DNA from: Lachnospiraceae bacterium YSB2008
GTDB lineage: Bacteria; Bacillota; Clostridia; Lachnospirales; Lachnospiraceae
DNA: 64,000 nt
Direction: 5' to 3'
Assembly (NCBI GenBank): GCA_000687655.1
Contig: JHWR01000005.1
Span: forward strand, 124,001 to 188,000
The notes under the pieces were generated by a model. The model did no database searches, was not told the origin of the DNA, and saw only the letters and a program-made list of their open reading frames with translations. The position numbers and the translations under genes were made by a program. This document shows, piece after piece, positions 26,322-36,582 of this stretch (its first letter is position 1; each line of letters begins with the position of its first letter).

Positions 26322-27590
26322 TTACTCACCTACCTTTATTATACTTGAACCACTCTTCAGAACTCCGTCCGGATAATCTGCAGGCTCAGTAACACCAACT
26401 ATAGCAGTGTTCTTGCCGATCTCAACATTTGCCGGAATAACTGAATTCTCACCAATAGTTACAAGTCCGAATGAATAGATATGAGGTGCGAAGTCGTTCG
26501 GTACCTCTTCTCCTACTCCAAGGGTGGTGCCGTCGCCTATGCTGACACCTTCAGCGAGTATGGACTTCTCTATGCTGGCATTATCGCCTATCGTTACATT
26601 GTTCATAATGATAGAGTCTTTAACGACTGTACCCTTACCGATAACAACGCCCGATCCTATAACTGAGTTGATAACCTCACCGTAGATTTCTGTTCCTTCA
26701 CCAACGATACTCTTCTGAACAGTGCTCTCGTCAGCTATGTACTGAGGTGGAAGATTGTCACTCTTTGTATAGATTCTCCAGAATTCTTCATAAAGATTGA
26801 ACTCAGGAATGATATCTACAAGTTCCATATTAGCTTCCCAATATGAACCGAGTGTTCCAACGTCCTTCCAATATCCCTTGAAATCGTATGCAACGATCTT
26901 CTTGCCCTGTTCATGGCAACGAGGAATAACATGCTTACCAAAGTCGCATGATGGAACATCCTTCATCTCTATAAGTGCATCACGAAGAACAGGCCAGCTG
27001 AATATATAGATACCCATAGAAGCCTTGTTGCTTCTTGGATGCTCCGGCTTCTCCTCGAACTCACTTATAACACCATTCTCATCAGTGATAACAACACCGA
27101 ATCTTGAAGCCTCCTCCATAGGAACCTGATATGTTGCAAGCGTTACATCTGCATGTGACGACTTGTGATAATCAAGCATTACTTCATAATCCATCTTGTA
27201 GATATGGTCACCCGAAAGTATGAGAACATAGTCAGGATTGTAATACTCCATATACTCAAGGTTCTGGTATATAGCATTAGCTGTACCGGTATACCATGAA
27301 GCATTATCTGCCTTCTCATATGGTGGAAGTACTGTAACACCACCGTAATTTCTATCGAGATCCCAAGGCATACCTATACCGATATGCTGATTCAGGCGAA
27401 GAGGTCTGTACTGTGTAAGAACACCAACAGTATCTACCCCTGAATTGATACAGTTACTGAGAGGAAAATCGATAATCTTGTACTTTCCCCCGAAAGCAAC
27501 TGCCGGTTTTGCCAGTTTAGAAGTAAGAACACCGAGTCTGGAGCCCTGACCACCGGCAAGAAGCATAGCAATCATTTCCTTCTTGATCAT
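26322..27590 (-). CDS. glgC: Glucose-1-phosphate adenylyltransferase, catalytic subunit
   Basis: 422 aa. It makes ADP-glucose from ATP and glucose-1-phosphate, the committed step of glycogen synthesis. [19 protein letters not shown] holds the nucleotide-binding loop, and [25 protein letters not shown] (metal-binding Asp) and [18 protein letters not shown] are family motifs. The C-terminus forms hexapeptide repeats. glgD follows directly. A predicted sigma-A promoter lies at 27626-27654. Confidence 0.96.
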   Translation of the reverse strand: MIKKEMIAMLLAGGQGSRLGVLTSKLAKPAVAFGGKYKIIDFPLSNCINSGVDTVGVLTQYRPLRLNQHIGIGMPWDLDRNYGGVTVLPPYEKADNASWYTGTANAIYQNLEYMEYYNPDYVLILSGDHIYKMDYEVMLDYHKSSHADVTLATYQVPMEEASRFGVVITDENGVISEFEEKPEHPRSNKASMGIYIFSWPVLRDALIEMKDVPSCDFGKHVIPRCHEQGKKIVAYDFKGYWKDVGTLGSYWEANMELVDIIPEFNLYEEFWRIYTKSDNLPPQYIADESTVQKSIVGEGTEIYGEVINSVIGSGVVIGKGTVVKDSIIMNNVTIGDNASIEKSILAEGVSIGDGTTLGVGEEVPNDFAPHIYSFGLVTIGENSVIPANVEIGKNTAIVGVTEPADYPDGVLKSGSSIIKVGE

Positions 27591-27625
27591 ATAGTCACCC
27601 CTTTAGTGCAAAATTAGATAGTTTG

Positions 27626-27654
27626 ATTATAACATCTATAATACTAAAAATAAA
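27626..27654 (-). promoter_or_regulatory. Predicted promoter of glgCD
   Basis: Minus strand: TTTATT (27649-27654), 17-base spacer, perfect TATAAT (27626-27631), 36 bases before the glgC start. The -35 hexamer is weak (4 of 6). The rest of the 127-base gap is A/T-rich, with one small palindrome AAAAAGCTTTTT. Confidence 0.55.
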
Positions 27655-27717
27655 CTCTTTTTTAGTGATTATTAATAATAATGCTACAAAAAGCTTTTTC
27701 AGTTTGGTTATTTTGCA

Positions 27718-28689
27718 TTAATTTTCTTTACTTGTCTTAACAGTTTCAGATACTGCGGATACAAACCCCGCTACATTTGCAATATCTGAAGGTACTATAA
27801 GCTTTGTAGCCTGGCCATCAGCTGCCTGAGCGAAAGCTTCAAGAGTCTTAAGACGCATAACTTCATCTGTAGGAGCTGCTTCATTTATCATTCTGATACC
27901 CTCTGCAGTTGCCTTCTGTACCTGAACTATAGCCTCAGCCTCACCTTCAGCTTTCTTGATACGAGCTTCTCTCTCAGCCTCAGCTGCGAGGATAGCTGCC
28001 TGCTTCTCTGCTTCAGCGGCAAGGATAGCTGCCTGCTTATCAGCCTCAGCCTTAAGGATCTTAGCTTCCTTCTGACCTTCTGATACAAGGACTGCTGACT
28101 TCTTCTCACCTTCTGCACGGATGATCTGCTCACGTCTCTCACGCTCTGCCTTCATCTGCTTCTCCATTGCTTCCTGAATAGCTGCAGGAGGAATGATATT
28201 CTTAAGCTCAACTCTGTTAACCTTGATTCCCCAAGGATCTGTAGCCTCATCAAGAGTAACACGCATCTTTGCATTTATTATCTCTCTTGAAGTAAGTGTC
28301 TGGTCGAGTTCGAGTTCACCTATGATATTTCTAAGTGTTGTAGCTGTAAGGTTCTCTATAGCTGCTATAGGATTCTCAACACCGTAGGTATAAAGCTTAG
28401 GATCTGTAATCTGGAAGAACAGAACTGTGTCTATTCTCATTGTAACGTTATCCTTTGTTATAACCGGCTGTGGTGGGAAATCTGCAACCTGTTCCTTAAG
28501 TGAAACTCTCTTAACAACCTTATCGAAGACAGGCATCTTGAAATGCAGTCCCACTCTCCAGGTTGCGCTGTATGTTCCGAGTCTTTCGATAATGAATGCG
28601 TTTGCCTGTCTTACAACTCTGATAGAGCTGAGGACTATCATAACGATAATTATCAGAAAAACTATAAATGCTAATTGTGCTCCTCCCAT
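27718..28689 (-). CDS. SPFH/band-7 (stomatin, QmcA-like) membrane protein
   Basis: 323 aa. One N-terminal membrane helix (LAFIVFLIIIVMIVL) is followed by the SPFH domain (residues ~25-185; RQANAFIIERLGTYSATWRV, LDEATDPWGIKVNRVELKNI). A long Ala/Glu coiled coil at ~185-270 includes two near-identical copies of KQAAILAAEAE. Stomatin-like proteins form oligomeric membrane microdomain scaffolds. The NfeD partner gene lies directly upstream, the usual pairing. Confidence 0.93.
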   Translation of the reverse strand: MGGAQLAFIVFLIIIVMIVLSSIRVVRQANAFIIERLGTYSATWRVGLHFKMPVFDKVVKRVSLKEQVADFPPQPVITKDNVTMRIDTVLFFQITDPKLYTYGVENPIAAIENLTATTLRNIIGELELDQTLTSREIINAKMRVTLDEATDPWGIKVNRVELKNIIPPAAIQEAMEKQMKAERERREQIIRAEGEKKSAVLVSEGQKEAKILKAEADKQAAILAAEAEKQAAILAAEAEREARIKKAEGEAEAIVQVQKATAEGIRMINEAAPTDEVMRLKTLEAFAQAADGQATKLIVPSDIANVAGFVSAVSETVKTSKEN

Positions 28690-28725
28690 GATAATTAACC
28701 TCCTTGAAATAATAAAATTTTATTC

Positions 28726-29199
28726 TTATGCCTCTGCGGCTGCTTCCGCTTCGGAAACAACCAGAAGCTTTGTACCTTCTATGTCCTTAACAACGACTAT
28801 GCCGCCTTCAGGAATTACCGTTCCATTTACAGAACGAAGTGTCCAGTCGATATCACCGACCTTAGCCTTACCGGTCTTTTCGCGGTTATTAACCTCTTCG
28901 ATAACGACAAGCCTCCTGCCTATCAGACTGTCCGCATTTGTTGGTGTAATCTCGCCTGTAACCTTCTTCTTCGCGAGCGGTCTTACAAGAAGCATAAGTG
29001 CTATGGACACAACCAGGAACAGAACTACCTGCACCGGAATCGGTGCATTAAGCGCAGCTGCTATAGCGGCAACAAAACCTCCGGCTGTAAACCATATAGA
29101 CGAAAGTCCTGTAGTTATAGCCTCTATAAGAAGTGCAACTCCTGCGATGATTATCCAAACAGCAACCATTGAAAATGGAATGCTCTGTAATGCACTCAT
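28726..29199 (-). CDS. NfeD family membrane protein
   Basis: 157 aa with three to four hydrophobic segments in the first ~80 residues and a C-terminal OB-fold (LIGRRLVVIEEVNNREKTGK, VNGTVIPEGGIVVVKDIEG). This is the short NfeD form (PF01957). It works with the neighbouring SPFH protein at the membrane, probably anchoring or modulating its oligomers. An AAGGAGGGG box precedes the ATG. Confidence 0.9.
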   Translation of the reverse strand: MSALQSIPFSMVAVWIIIAGVALLIEAITTGLSSIWFTAGGFVAAIAAALNAPIPVQVVLFLVVSIALMLLVRPLAKKKVTGEITPTNADSLIGRRLVVIEEVNNREKTGKAKVGDIDWTLRSVNGTVIPEGGIVVVKDIEGTKLLVVSEAEAAAEA

Positions 29200-29250
29200 A
29201 ATAGCCCCTCCTTTTCAAAATGGATTTTAGCTCCAAAAACAATTTCAAAA

Positions 29251-31530
29251 TCAATCACGGTAATAATTGATAAGGCATCCCTTCTCAATTATTGTACGCT
29301 CGTCATCTGTCAGCTCGCCAAGCTTAAGTGATATCTCTTTCATATCCTTATTTACTACATAAGCCTTGATGACCTCGTCCTTATTCTTAACTGCCTGCTT
29401 TACATTTGGTACGAATACATAGTCATCTACATCGAATGCGAAATCTTCATCCATAACAAATGGAAGCATACCCCAGTTAATAAGGTTTGAACGATATCTC
29501 TTTGTCGCATATTCCTTAGCGATGTTTGCCCAGCCACCGAGAACCTTCTGACATGAAGCAGCCTGCTCTCTTGCGGAACCGTCGCCCGGCTTAACTGCGA
29601 ATATAGTACTTCCTATGCCTGTCTCCTTGCCCTTAACATCAGGGAACTTCTCCTTGATGGTGCTCATAACTCCGGCAAGCTCGTCATTCATCTTGCAGAG
29701 GCATGTACCTTTCTCTCTTTCTATCTCTATCTCATGAACTGCTTTTGCACGTCCTACATACTCAGGATCACGTCTTGAAAGAGTGAACTCCGCAAGTCCT
29801 ATAGGATTGGATCTGAAGCTTGATGTCTCACCTGAAGGAATGAGCTCATCAGTTGTTGTTACCGGATCATTGATAACCGATGCAACCTTCAGAAGCACAT
29901 GCTCTGTAAGTGCAGGCATTTCAGGCCAGTCCTTGATGTTAGGACCGAACTTGATCTCTTCTTCCGGCTTAGGATTGCCGTAACCATTGTAAACTCTGTT
30001 TGCATATATCTTCTGATCAAAGAAGTATGTAGGACCTGTATATTCGATATCAAGGTCAGTAGCAGGAGTAAGGAAGCCCTTATTTGCTGCTGTAGCTGCA
30101 ATACTTCTTGCATCCATAAGTGCAACAGAAGCAATCTGTCCGTTCTGTATCTTGGAACCTTCTCTGTTAGGGAAGTTTCTTGTTGAATGTCTGATACTGA
30201 GTGCATTGTTGCCCGGTGTATCTCCTGCTCCGAAGCAAGGTCCGCAGAATGCTGTCTTAACGATAGCACCTGTCTCGAGGAGATCCGCAACTGTTCCGTT
30301 CTTTGCAAGCTGCATCATGATAGGTGTACTTGCAGGATATACGGAAAGTGTAAATTCATCACTGCCTATGTAGTGACCGCGGAGTATGTCCGCTGCCTCG
30401 CAGATATTCTCATAACCGCCGCCTGCGCAGCCTGCGATGATTCCCTGCTCTACATAGAGCTTTCCATTTCTGATCTTATCTGAAAGTGTAAATGTAACGT
30501 CACCCGAAAGCTGCTTTCTGCCCTTCTCCTCTGTCTCATGGAGAATATCTGCAAGATTTGCATTCAGCTCTTCGATGGTATAAGTATTGCTTGGGTGGAA
30601 CGGCATAGCGATCATAGGTTTAATCTCTGAGAGATTTATGTAAACCACTCCGTCATAGTAAGCCACTTTACCCGGCTTCATCTCTTTATATGCGTCTGTT
30701 CTTCCGTGAACCTCGTACCACTCCTTAACCTTCTCATCTGTCTTCCAGATAGATGAAAGGCATGTGGTCTCTGTAGTCATAACGTCAACACCGATACGGA
30801 AATCAGCTGAGAGCTTATCAACGCCCGGTCCAACGAATTCCATAACCTTATTCTTTACATATCCGCATCCGAAGGTTGCACCGATGATGGCAAGAGCAAC
30901 GTCCTGTGGACCTACTCCCTTTGCAATTTCGCCATCAAGGTAGATAGCTACAACTCCCGGTCTTGCTACATCATATGTCTTGCCGAGGAGCTGTTTTGCA
31001 AGCTCGCCGCCGCCTTCACCTATAGCCATGGTTCCGAGTGCACCATAACGTGTATGGCTGTCTGAACCAAGTATCATAGCACCGCACTCTGCAAGCATTT
31101 CTCTTGCATACTGGTGAATTACTGCCTGATGAGGAGGAACATATATTCCACCGTACTTCTTTGCACATGAAAGACCGAACATGTGGTCATCTTCATTTAT
31201 GGTACCGCCTACCGCACAGAGTGAGTTGTGGCAGTTTGTAAGTACGTAAGGTATAGGGAATTCCTTAAGTCCTGATGCACGCGCTGTCTGAATAATACCT
31301 ACAAACGTAATGTCGTGTGAAGTCATCTTGTCGAACTTGATCTTAAGGTTCGCCATGTCACCGGATGTATTGTGCGACTCCAGTATGCTGTATGCCATAG
31401 TAGCTTTTGCAGCTTCATCCTTCGTTACATTTACACCCATATCACGGAGTGTCTTTTCTGCCGCAGCATCATCCGGTATCAGGGTCATGCCATCTGCAAG
31501 ATATGCACCACCGTCGTATAGCTTGATCAT
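29251..31530 (-). CDS. Aconitase-family hydratase (YbhJ-like)
   Basis: 759 aa. It has the aconitase fold: [20 protein letters not shown] in domain 1-3, and iron-sulfur ligand cysteines in [18 protein letters not shown] plus a cysteine in IAGCAGGG. The swivel domain is C-terminal ([16 protein letters not shown]). Length and arrangement are closer to E. coli YbhJ than to AcnA or AcnB. It may interconvert citrate and isocitrate; the citrate synthase at 53360 would supply the substrate. No isocitrate dehydrogenase is in the window, so the true substrate is not certain. Confidence 0.85.
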   Translation of the reverse strand: MIKLYDGGAYLADGMTLIPDDAAAEKTLRDMGVNVTKDEAAKATMAYSILESHNTSGDMANLKIKFDKMTSHDITFVGIIQTARASGLKEFPIPYVLTNCHNSLCAVGGTINEDDHMFGLSCAKKYGGIYVPPHQAVIHQYAREMLAECGAMILGSDSHTRYGALGTMAIGEGGGELAKQLLGKTYDVARPGVVAIYLDGEIAKGVGPQDVALAIIGATFGCGYVKNKVMEFVGPGVDKLSADFRIGVDVMTTETTCLSSIWKTDEKVKEWYEVHGRTDAYKEMKPGKVAYYDGVVYINLSEIKPMIAMPFHPSNTYTIEELNANLADILHETEEKGRKQLSGDVTFTLSDKIRNGKLYVEQGIIAGCAGGGYENICEAADILRGHYIGSDEFTLSVYPASTPIMMQLAKNGTVADLLETGAIVKTAFCGPCFGAGDTPGNNALSIRHSTRNFPNREGSKIQNGQIASVALMDARSIAATAANKGFLTPATDLDIEYTGPTYFFDQKIYANRVYNGYGNPKPEEEIKFGPNIKDWPEMPALTEHVLLKVASVINDPVTTTDELIPSGETSSFRSNPIGLAEFTLSRRDPEYVGRAKAVHEIEIEREKGTCLCKMNDELAGVMSTIKEKFPDVKGKETGIGSTIFAVKPGDGSAREQAASCQKVLGGWANIAKEYATKRYRSNLINWGMLPFVMDEDFAFDVDDYVFVPNVKQAVKNKDEVIKAYVVNKDMKEISLKLGELTDDERTIIEKGCLINYYRD

Positions 31531-31544
31531 TTAATTATTCCTCC

Positions 31545-31847
31545 TTAATATTCCGTCGGGCTGTATCTGTCTTCAGCCGTATTGAAATAAAACTTTCTTT
31601 TTGCTTCGATTATTACATCGTATATTAAATCGTGATTCTGAAGTATGAGTATCGCTTCCTCACGGGAAATCTGAACCCGTTCCTCTCCGACTGCCGCAAA
31701 GAAGGTATTTCCTTCTCTTATCAGCTTGCAGCCGTTTGAAAGCGGTCTTTCCATACTCTCTTTTTCTGTTTTGTCCGGCGCTTCCGAAGGATTCGTCGTC
31801 GGTATCTTGTCTTCAGTTTGACCGGTCTTGAATACTTTTATATTCAT
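31545..31847 (-). CDS. Small hypothetical protein
   Basis: About 100 aa from the ATG at 31847, chosen for the CGGAGG box 6-7 bases upstream. No family is recognised. The first ~45 residues are Lys/Pro/Glu-rich and probably disordered; the second half looks like a small alpha/beta fold (LIREGNTFFAAVGEERVQIS). It lies 14 bases from the hydratase start and is probably co-transcribed with it. Confidence 0.6.
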   Translation of the reverse strand: MNIKVFKTGQTEDKIPTTNPSEAPDKTEKESMERPLSNGCKLIREGNTFFAAVGEERVQISREEAILILQNHDLIYDVIIEAKRKFYFNTAEDRYSPTEY

Positions 31848-31909
31848 TTTTACCTCCGGGTACAACAAATCCGCCTCGTAAGTTAAACCTGCGCAGAATC
31901 TCTCAAAGA

Positions 31910-33406
31910 TTACTCGAAGAGCGCTGCCGCATCATCTACAGGAACACCGTCTTCAATGTTTGTTCGCTTGTCGAGTATAGAATTCTTCTTCTCGGTATAA
32001 GCTTCTTCGGTAACCTTGTCACCATTATAGTAATATGTCTTCTCGCCGTCAGCCTCGGTGATCTTGAATGACGCATCAAGTGCCCACTCTCCGTCATCAT
32101 AAATGAGAGTGAAGATATCTTCTACATCACCGCCACCTATAGCTACAAGTTTTTCTCCTGAGAAGCCTGTATATGTTATGGCTCCGGTAAGATGAACACC
32201 GTCAAAATCAGCTCTCATTACATAAAGCATGCTCTGATCATAGAGCAGAAGTTCAGGAACTTCATCTCCATCGAGATCTTTTACAGCTGCAGTTAAAGGC
32301 ATATGCTCTTCCACATTCACATCCTTGGAATCAAATGTATCGGCAGCCTTTACACCATCCCCGGCCATCTTCGCGAGCTTCTCTTTATAGTCCGCCATAA
32401 AGCCTTTATAAAGCTTCTTCCAGTCAGGAACTGTAAGAGCTTCAAGCTCGGCGATATTGATATCTTTGCCGTAGATGTTCTTAAGAGAATCAATAAGAGC
32501 CTTAGCTTCATCTATCTTCTCGTCATCAACCATCTCACTGATCTTATCTTTATAGAAAGTCTTTCCTGCTTCATAAGCCTCTGCACGGAGAGCGTCCAGC
32601 TTATCCTTGTAGAGTTCAAAATAAGATTCATTCTTGTAGCTCTCAAGAGCGGTATCACACTGTCTTATACATTCAACATATTCCTGAGCATCAAATGACT
32701 TCTGAGCTCCTGAAAATGCAGAATCAAGTGCGCCGACATTCATGAGCTGTGAAACAAGTCCCTTTGCATATTCTGTCTCAGGGAAATATTGATAAGCAAC
32801 CTGAACATATGCATTGATCTTTGAATACTCAAGCTCCCCATTCTGAAATGCATCGAACTTCTTCTCGAGATATGCATCCATTGCATCAGCTATCTTAGTG
32901 CAGTAGTCAGCTGAGAAGTTCTCATAATAATTGAAAAGATTGCTCTCACAATGATATGTATTTACATAGTTAAGATGTATATCTTCGTTGACATAGTCAG
33001 TTCTTCCGCCTGAATTGACTTCATAGTCACGGGCTGCATCTTCATAAATCTTGAGAAGCTCATATTCATTGATCTTTCCGAATGCAGCTTCTGTCTTTCC
33101 CTTGTATCCATCCATATGCTCCAGATTAATGAGGATAGTCTTGGTATCTTCATAAGCAACCTGATCCTCAAGGTACTGATTTGAATGATAGACTATATAA
33201 TCATCCAGATCCATGTCCGCATATAACTTAACTATTCCGAAATCCTTATTCAGAAGCTCCTGCGCTGTATCAAGCTTTGTTTCTTCTATAGCATTGAAAA
33301 ATGCTGTCTTATAGTATATCGGAAGGGCATAGCCTATAGCTGCGCCTGCTTCAATGAAGATCAGTATAAGAGATACTATAAGAATATTCTTCCATTTCTT
33401 TTTCAT
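31910..33406 (-). CDS. Membrane-anchored extracytoplasmic protein of unknown function
   Basis: 498 aa. A positively charged start (MKKKWK) and one hydrophobic segment (ILIVSLILIFIEAGAAIGYA) anchor a mostly helical outer domain, residues ~30-340, with TPR-like spacing (FDAQEYVECIRQCDTALESY). Near residue 370 is VKDLDGDEVPELLLYDQ, an EF-hand-like acidic loop also found in the M4 protease of this window (DMDGDNVPELLLG). No known family is certain. It directly follows the Glu-rich single-helix membrane gene, two bases apart. Confidence 0.7.
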   Translation of the reverse strand: MKKKWKNILIVSLILIFIEAGAAIGYALPIYYKTAFFNAIEETKLDTAQELLNKDFGIVKLYADMDLDDYIVYHSNQYLEDQVAYEDTKTILINLEHMDGYKGKTEAAFGKINEYELLKIYEDAARDYEVNSGGRTDYVNEDIHLNYVNTYHCESNLFNYYENFSADYCTKIADAMDAYLEKKFDAFQNGELEYSKINAYVQVAYQYFPETEYAKGLVSQLMNVGALDSAFSGAQKSFDAQEYVECIRQCDTALESYKNESYFELYKDKLDALRAEAYEAGKTFYKDKISEMVDDEKIDEAKALIDSLKNIYGKDINIAELEALTVPDWKKLYKGFMADYKEKLAKMAGDGVKAADTFDSKDVNVEEHMPLTAAVKDLDGDEVPELLLYDQSMLYVMRADFDGVHLTGAITYTGFSGEKLVAIGGGDVEDIFTLIYDDGEWALDASFKITEADGEKTYYYNGDKVTEEAYTEKKNSILDKRTNIEDGVPVDDAAALFE

Positions 33407-33408
33407 CT

Positions 33409-34098
33409 CTATACCTCCCTTCCTATAGTTCCTACAGTATTATCTGCGTCAGTATCACTGGCATCCGTTGGAGTTTCCTTCTCCGGTTCCGCTTCGGTTG
33501 TTTCTTCCTCGGCGTCAGTGTTTGTCGGAACTATTACAGTTGGTTCAGCAGGTACATATCCATCCATATTGTACTGAGAATATCCCTTGGCTGCCGCTCC
33601 CTTATAAACAGGAGCTCCCGGTATAATCACATAGAAAGCTATGATAAGCCCTATGCCTATGATTCCAAGTATCATTATGATAAGTGCAGCAAGTCCGAAT
33701 CCCTTTATAGGTCCGGCTTTCTCAACCGGTCCTTCCTTTTCCTTCTTTCTTGCCTTATATTCCTCTATATCATCCTGAGCCTTAGACTCTTTAGCCCACT
33801 TTCTGGCTTCTCTCTTAGCCCCCATCTTCTGAGGAACAGTCATTTCATCATCTGACTTCTTTTCATTATTTGCAAGAACATCAGTGACATCATCGTCCTT
33901 ATTCTTCTTTTCATTTGCAGTAAGGACATCTGTTACCGCATCATCCTTTGATACAGCTTCCTCTCCACCCTCTGATGCAGCTTCATTTTTAGTAGAAGCC
34001 TCCTCGGAAGTCTCCTCCGGAGCAGTTCCCATCTCTTCAGGAGATAGAACTTCCGTATCAGGAGTCATGTCCTTGTTTTCCTTTTCCTTCTTACTCAT
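33409..34098 (-). CDS. Acidic single-helix membrane protein, unknown function
   Basis: About 229 aa from the ATG at 34098 with GGAGG upstream. A charged cytoplasmic part (residues ~1-140) carries an internal duplication (VTDVLTANEKKNKDD / VTDVLANNEKKSDDE). It is followed by one membrane helix (FGLAALIIMILGIIGIGLII) and an acidic Thr/Glu-rich outer tail. No family recognised. Its start overlaps the galA stop by 8 bases, so translation is coupled to galA. The downstream anchored protein gene begins 2 bases after its stop; the two probably act together. Confidence 0.65.
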   Translation of the reverse strand: MSKKEKENKDMTPDTEVLSPEEMGTAPEETSEEASTKNEAASEGGEEAVSKDDAVTDVLTANEKKNKDDDVTDVLANNEKKSDDEMTVPQKMGAKREARKWAKESKAQDDIEEYKARKKEKEGPVEKAGPIKGFGLAALIIMILGIIGIGLIIAFYVIIPGAPVYKGAAAKGYSQYNMDGYVPAEPTVIVPTNTDAEEETTEAEPEKETPTDASDTDADNTVGTIGREV

Positions 34099-36436
34099 TC
34101 TCTGCCTCCATATAGTACACACGGGAAGTAAAGTCAGTAAAGAATCTCATCTCGTCGTTCCAGCCCGTCCCTGTGAATGCCTGCCTCAGGTGAACGCCGG
34201 CATTCATAAGTGTGTCTCCATAAATGTGATAATCTTCAGGCTTCTCATACATCTTTACAACCTTGGCTATAAAATCATGCATTGCAGAATCCTGTTTTAT
34301 ATGAATCGGTGCCATCGTATTGATCAGGCTCCCGAAATTCTTAACGTCTATTTTATAACTTTTTCCATAAAAATGATATACCAATTTTGGACTGAGTCCC
34401 TTGGCCTTATATATGCTGTTTCCCGCATTTGGTGTGACCAGTTTCTGCATATAGAGGCCGACCGCCTTACTCTTGTCAGGCGATACTACGGTCCATTCCA
34501 TTTCATTTCCGGAATCAATATTCTTACCCCTGTAAAATGAACCGAAGAAGAATGTATCACGCCATTTCTTATATTCCTCTATGTCCGACTTAATGGCAGC
34601 ACGCTTCTCCTTATCCAGGTCACGGAGGTTCAGCTCGTAGCCAAAAGCTCCGAATGAAGCGATGTTATATCTGGTCACCATAGGAGTCCTTCTTATGGTC
34701 TGATGATTCGGAACCTCAGATACATGTGCCGAAACCGTCGACATAGGATAGCCATAACTGTAGCCTGTCTGGATATAAGCTCTCATGAGCCCATCCGTAT
34801 CATCACTTGCCCAAATCTGAGGGAAGTAACAGAGTATTCCAAGGTCAAACCTGTTTCCGCCGGAAGCACAGCCTTCGAACAGTATCTCAGGAAATCTTTC
34901 GGTCAGAGTCTTCATGACTCTGTAAAGACCGATCTGGTACTTATGCATTACCTCTCCCTGATTGACCAGGGCACGGCTGAAATAGTCAGTAAAATTCCTG
35001 TTCATATCCCATTTAACATAGGATATATATGCTGAGGAGAAAACCTCAGTCATCTTTTCTATGATGAAATCCTGAACTTCCTGTCTGGTAAGATCAAGTA
35101 TCCTTTGATTTCTGCCTTCACTGTGCGGCATGTCAGGTATATCCAGCGTCCAGTCCGGATGAGCCTTGTAAAGCTCACTCTTTACATTTACCATTTCCGG
35201 CTCAACCCATATACCAAACATAAGACCATATGATCTTACTTTATCTGCTATAGCAGCAAGCCCGCCAGGGAGCTTCTTTTTATTTACATCCCAGTCGCCG
35301 AGGCTGCTGGTATCATCTTTTCTCTTTCCGAACCAGCCGTCATCCATGACGAAGAGTTCTATTCCGGCATCTGCACCGGCCTTGGCCAGTTTCGCAAGTT
35401 TTCCGGAATCAATATTGAAATAATTCGCTTCCCAGCTGTTAAGTACAACCGGTCTCGGCTTATCGCGCCAGCTTCCTCTCACTATGTGACGCCTTACAAA
35501 ACCATGCATGTTCTGACTCATACCGTTGAAGCCGGCGTCTGAAAAAGTCATCACTGCCTCAGGAGCTTCAAATGTATCGCCGTCCATCAGTGTAATATCA
35601 AAGCTTCTCGGATTGATTCCCTGGAGGAATCTTACCTTTCCGAAGGAGCTCACATCCACATACTCTGCATGATTACCGCTGTAGATGAGATTGAAGCCAT
35701 ATACATCTCCCGTATCTTCAGTCGCACCAGCTCTGCTCAGCATAACAAATGGATTAGCGGCATTTGAAGACGTTCCGCTATATGAAGAATTGACATACGT
35801 ACCTGAAATGACTTCCTTGTCAGTCTTCATCATCTCCCTTGTCCATGCACCGTTAAATGTATGGAAAGTGAAACTGTCCGGATCAAAATCTATCTGATTT
35901 GACAGGAGTCTCTTTACATGTATCTTGGAACCGCTCTCATTTATGAGTACCGTTGCTCTTGTTATGACATCTTCTTTTTCAAAGACGGAGTATAGCAGTT
36001 TAAGAGATACATTGCGGTCCTTATCCTTAAGGAGTATCTCCAGCGTTTCAACTTCATTCATTTCACCATATGATGAAGGAAGTGTATCGAGCTCTTCTTT
36101 TCCGCTTATGATGATACTGCTGTCATAAAGGAAGTCGCTGGTCATATTGCCGTCCGAATGGACTATCTCCAGAAACGGTTCTCTATGATCTCCCTTGCCT
36201 GCCGATGACATCTCAAGTCTCATGTCATTCAACGAAAAATTCTTATATTCTTCTGAATATATGCTCGTATCTCCCGGCGGGAATTCATGTTTTTCAAATA
36301 TCGCAGTGTCACCCTTGGATATATGAATCTTCCTCCCATAATAAAGGTGCTCAAGATGTCCGGAAGGCATGATTCGCATTACATATGATGTTTTCTCAGT
36401 ATGGAGAACTATGGTGTTGCCATTTTTCTTTATCAT
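34091..36436 (-). CDS. Alpha-galactosidase, GH36
   Basis: 781 aa, typical for GH36. It hydrolyses terminal alpha-galactosyl residues of raffinose-type sugars. The catalytic barrel has VLNSWEANYFNID, FVMDDGWFGKRKDD, YVKWDMNRNFTDY (nucleophile Asp in KWD) and ILFEGCASGGNRFD followed by WASDDTDG (acid/base Asp region). No signal peptide, so cytoplasmic. The adjacent GPH symporter upstream would import the substrate. A GGGGAGG box precedes the ATG. Length and motifs are complete. Confidence 0.95.
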   Translation of the reverse strand: MIKKNGNTIVLHTEKTSYVMRIMPSGHLEHLYYGRKIHISKGDTAIFEKHEFPPGDTSIYSEEYKNFSLNDMRLEMSSAGKGDHREPFLEIVHSDGNMTSDFLYDSSIIISGKEELDTLPSSYGEMNEVETLEILLKDKDRNVSLKLLYSVFEKEDVITRATVLINESGSKIHVKRLLSNQIDFDPDSFTFHTFNGAWTREMMKTDKEVISGTYVNSSYSGTSSNAANPFVMLSRAGATEDTGDVYGFNLIYSGNHAEYVDVSSFGKVRFLQGINPRSFDITLMDGDTFEAPEAVMTFSDAGFNGMSQNMHGFVRRHIVRGSWRDKPRPVVLNSWEANYFNIDSGKLAKLAKAGADAGIELFVMDDGWFGKRKDDTSSLGDWDVNKKKLPGGLAAIADKVRSYGLMFGIWVEPEMVNVKSELYKAHPDWTLDIPDMPHSEGRNQRILDLTRQEVQDFIIEKMTEVFSSAYISYVKWDMNRNFTDYFSRALVNQGEVMHKYQIGLYRVMKTLTERFPEILFEGCASGGNRFDLGILCYFPQIWASDDTDGLMRAYIQTGYSYGYPMSTVSAHVSEVPNHQTIRRTPMVTRYNIASFGAFGYELNLRDLDKEKRAAIKSDIEEYKKWRDTFFFGSFYRGKNIDSGNEMEWTVVSPDKSKAVGLYMQKLVTPNAGNSIYKAKGLSPKLVYHFYGKSYKIDVKNFGSLINTMAPIHIKQDSAMHDFIAKVVKMYEKPEDYHIYGDTLMNAGVHLRQAFTGTGWNDEMRFFTDFTSRVYYMEAENE

Positions 36437-36496
36437 GTTAAGCCTCCCCTTTCCTTATCCGAAGCCTGAACAAAGCTTCCTGTTTATACACAGAAA

Positions 36497-36523
36497 GTCA
36501 GTCGACACTCCGTGCCGGCTGAC
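36497..36523 (-). terminator. Hairpin between the GPH symporter and alpha-galactosidase genes
   Basis: GTCAGCCGGCAC and GTGTCGACTGAC pair around a GGA loop with one mismatch and one G-T pair. On the minus strand it is followed by TTTCTG only, so it is likely a partial terminator or mRNA-stabilising hairpin. Nothing else is seen in this 146-base gap. Confidence 0.4.
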
Positions 36524-36582
36524 ATTTCCTGATATTAATCTATATGACAATCTGCTCAGCTCACAGAGAACTCCGCATCGTC

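Noticed and set aside
27960-28060. Tandem DNA repeat in the SPFH gene
   Set aside because: It encodes the KQAAILAAEAE coiled-coil repeat, which is normal for stomatin-like proteins.
28427-29230. 267-codon plus-strand frame across nfeD and the SPFH gene
   Set aside because: It spans two well-supported minus-strand genes, and its Ser/Thr/Ala-rich translation matches no protein family.
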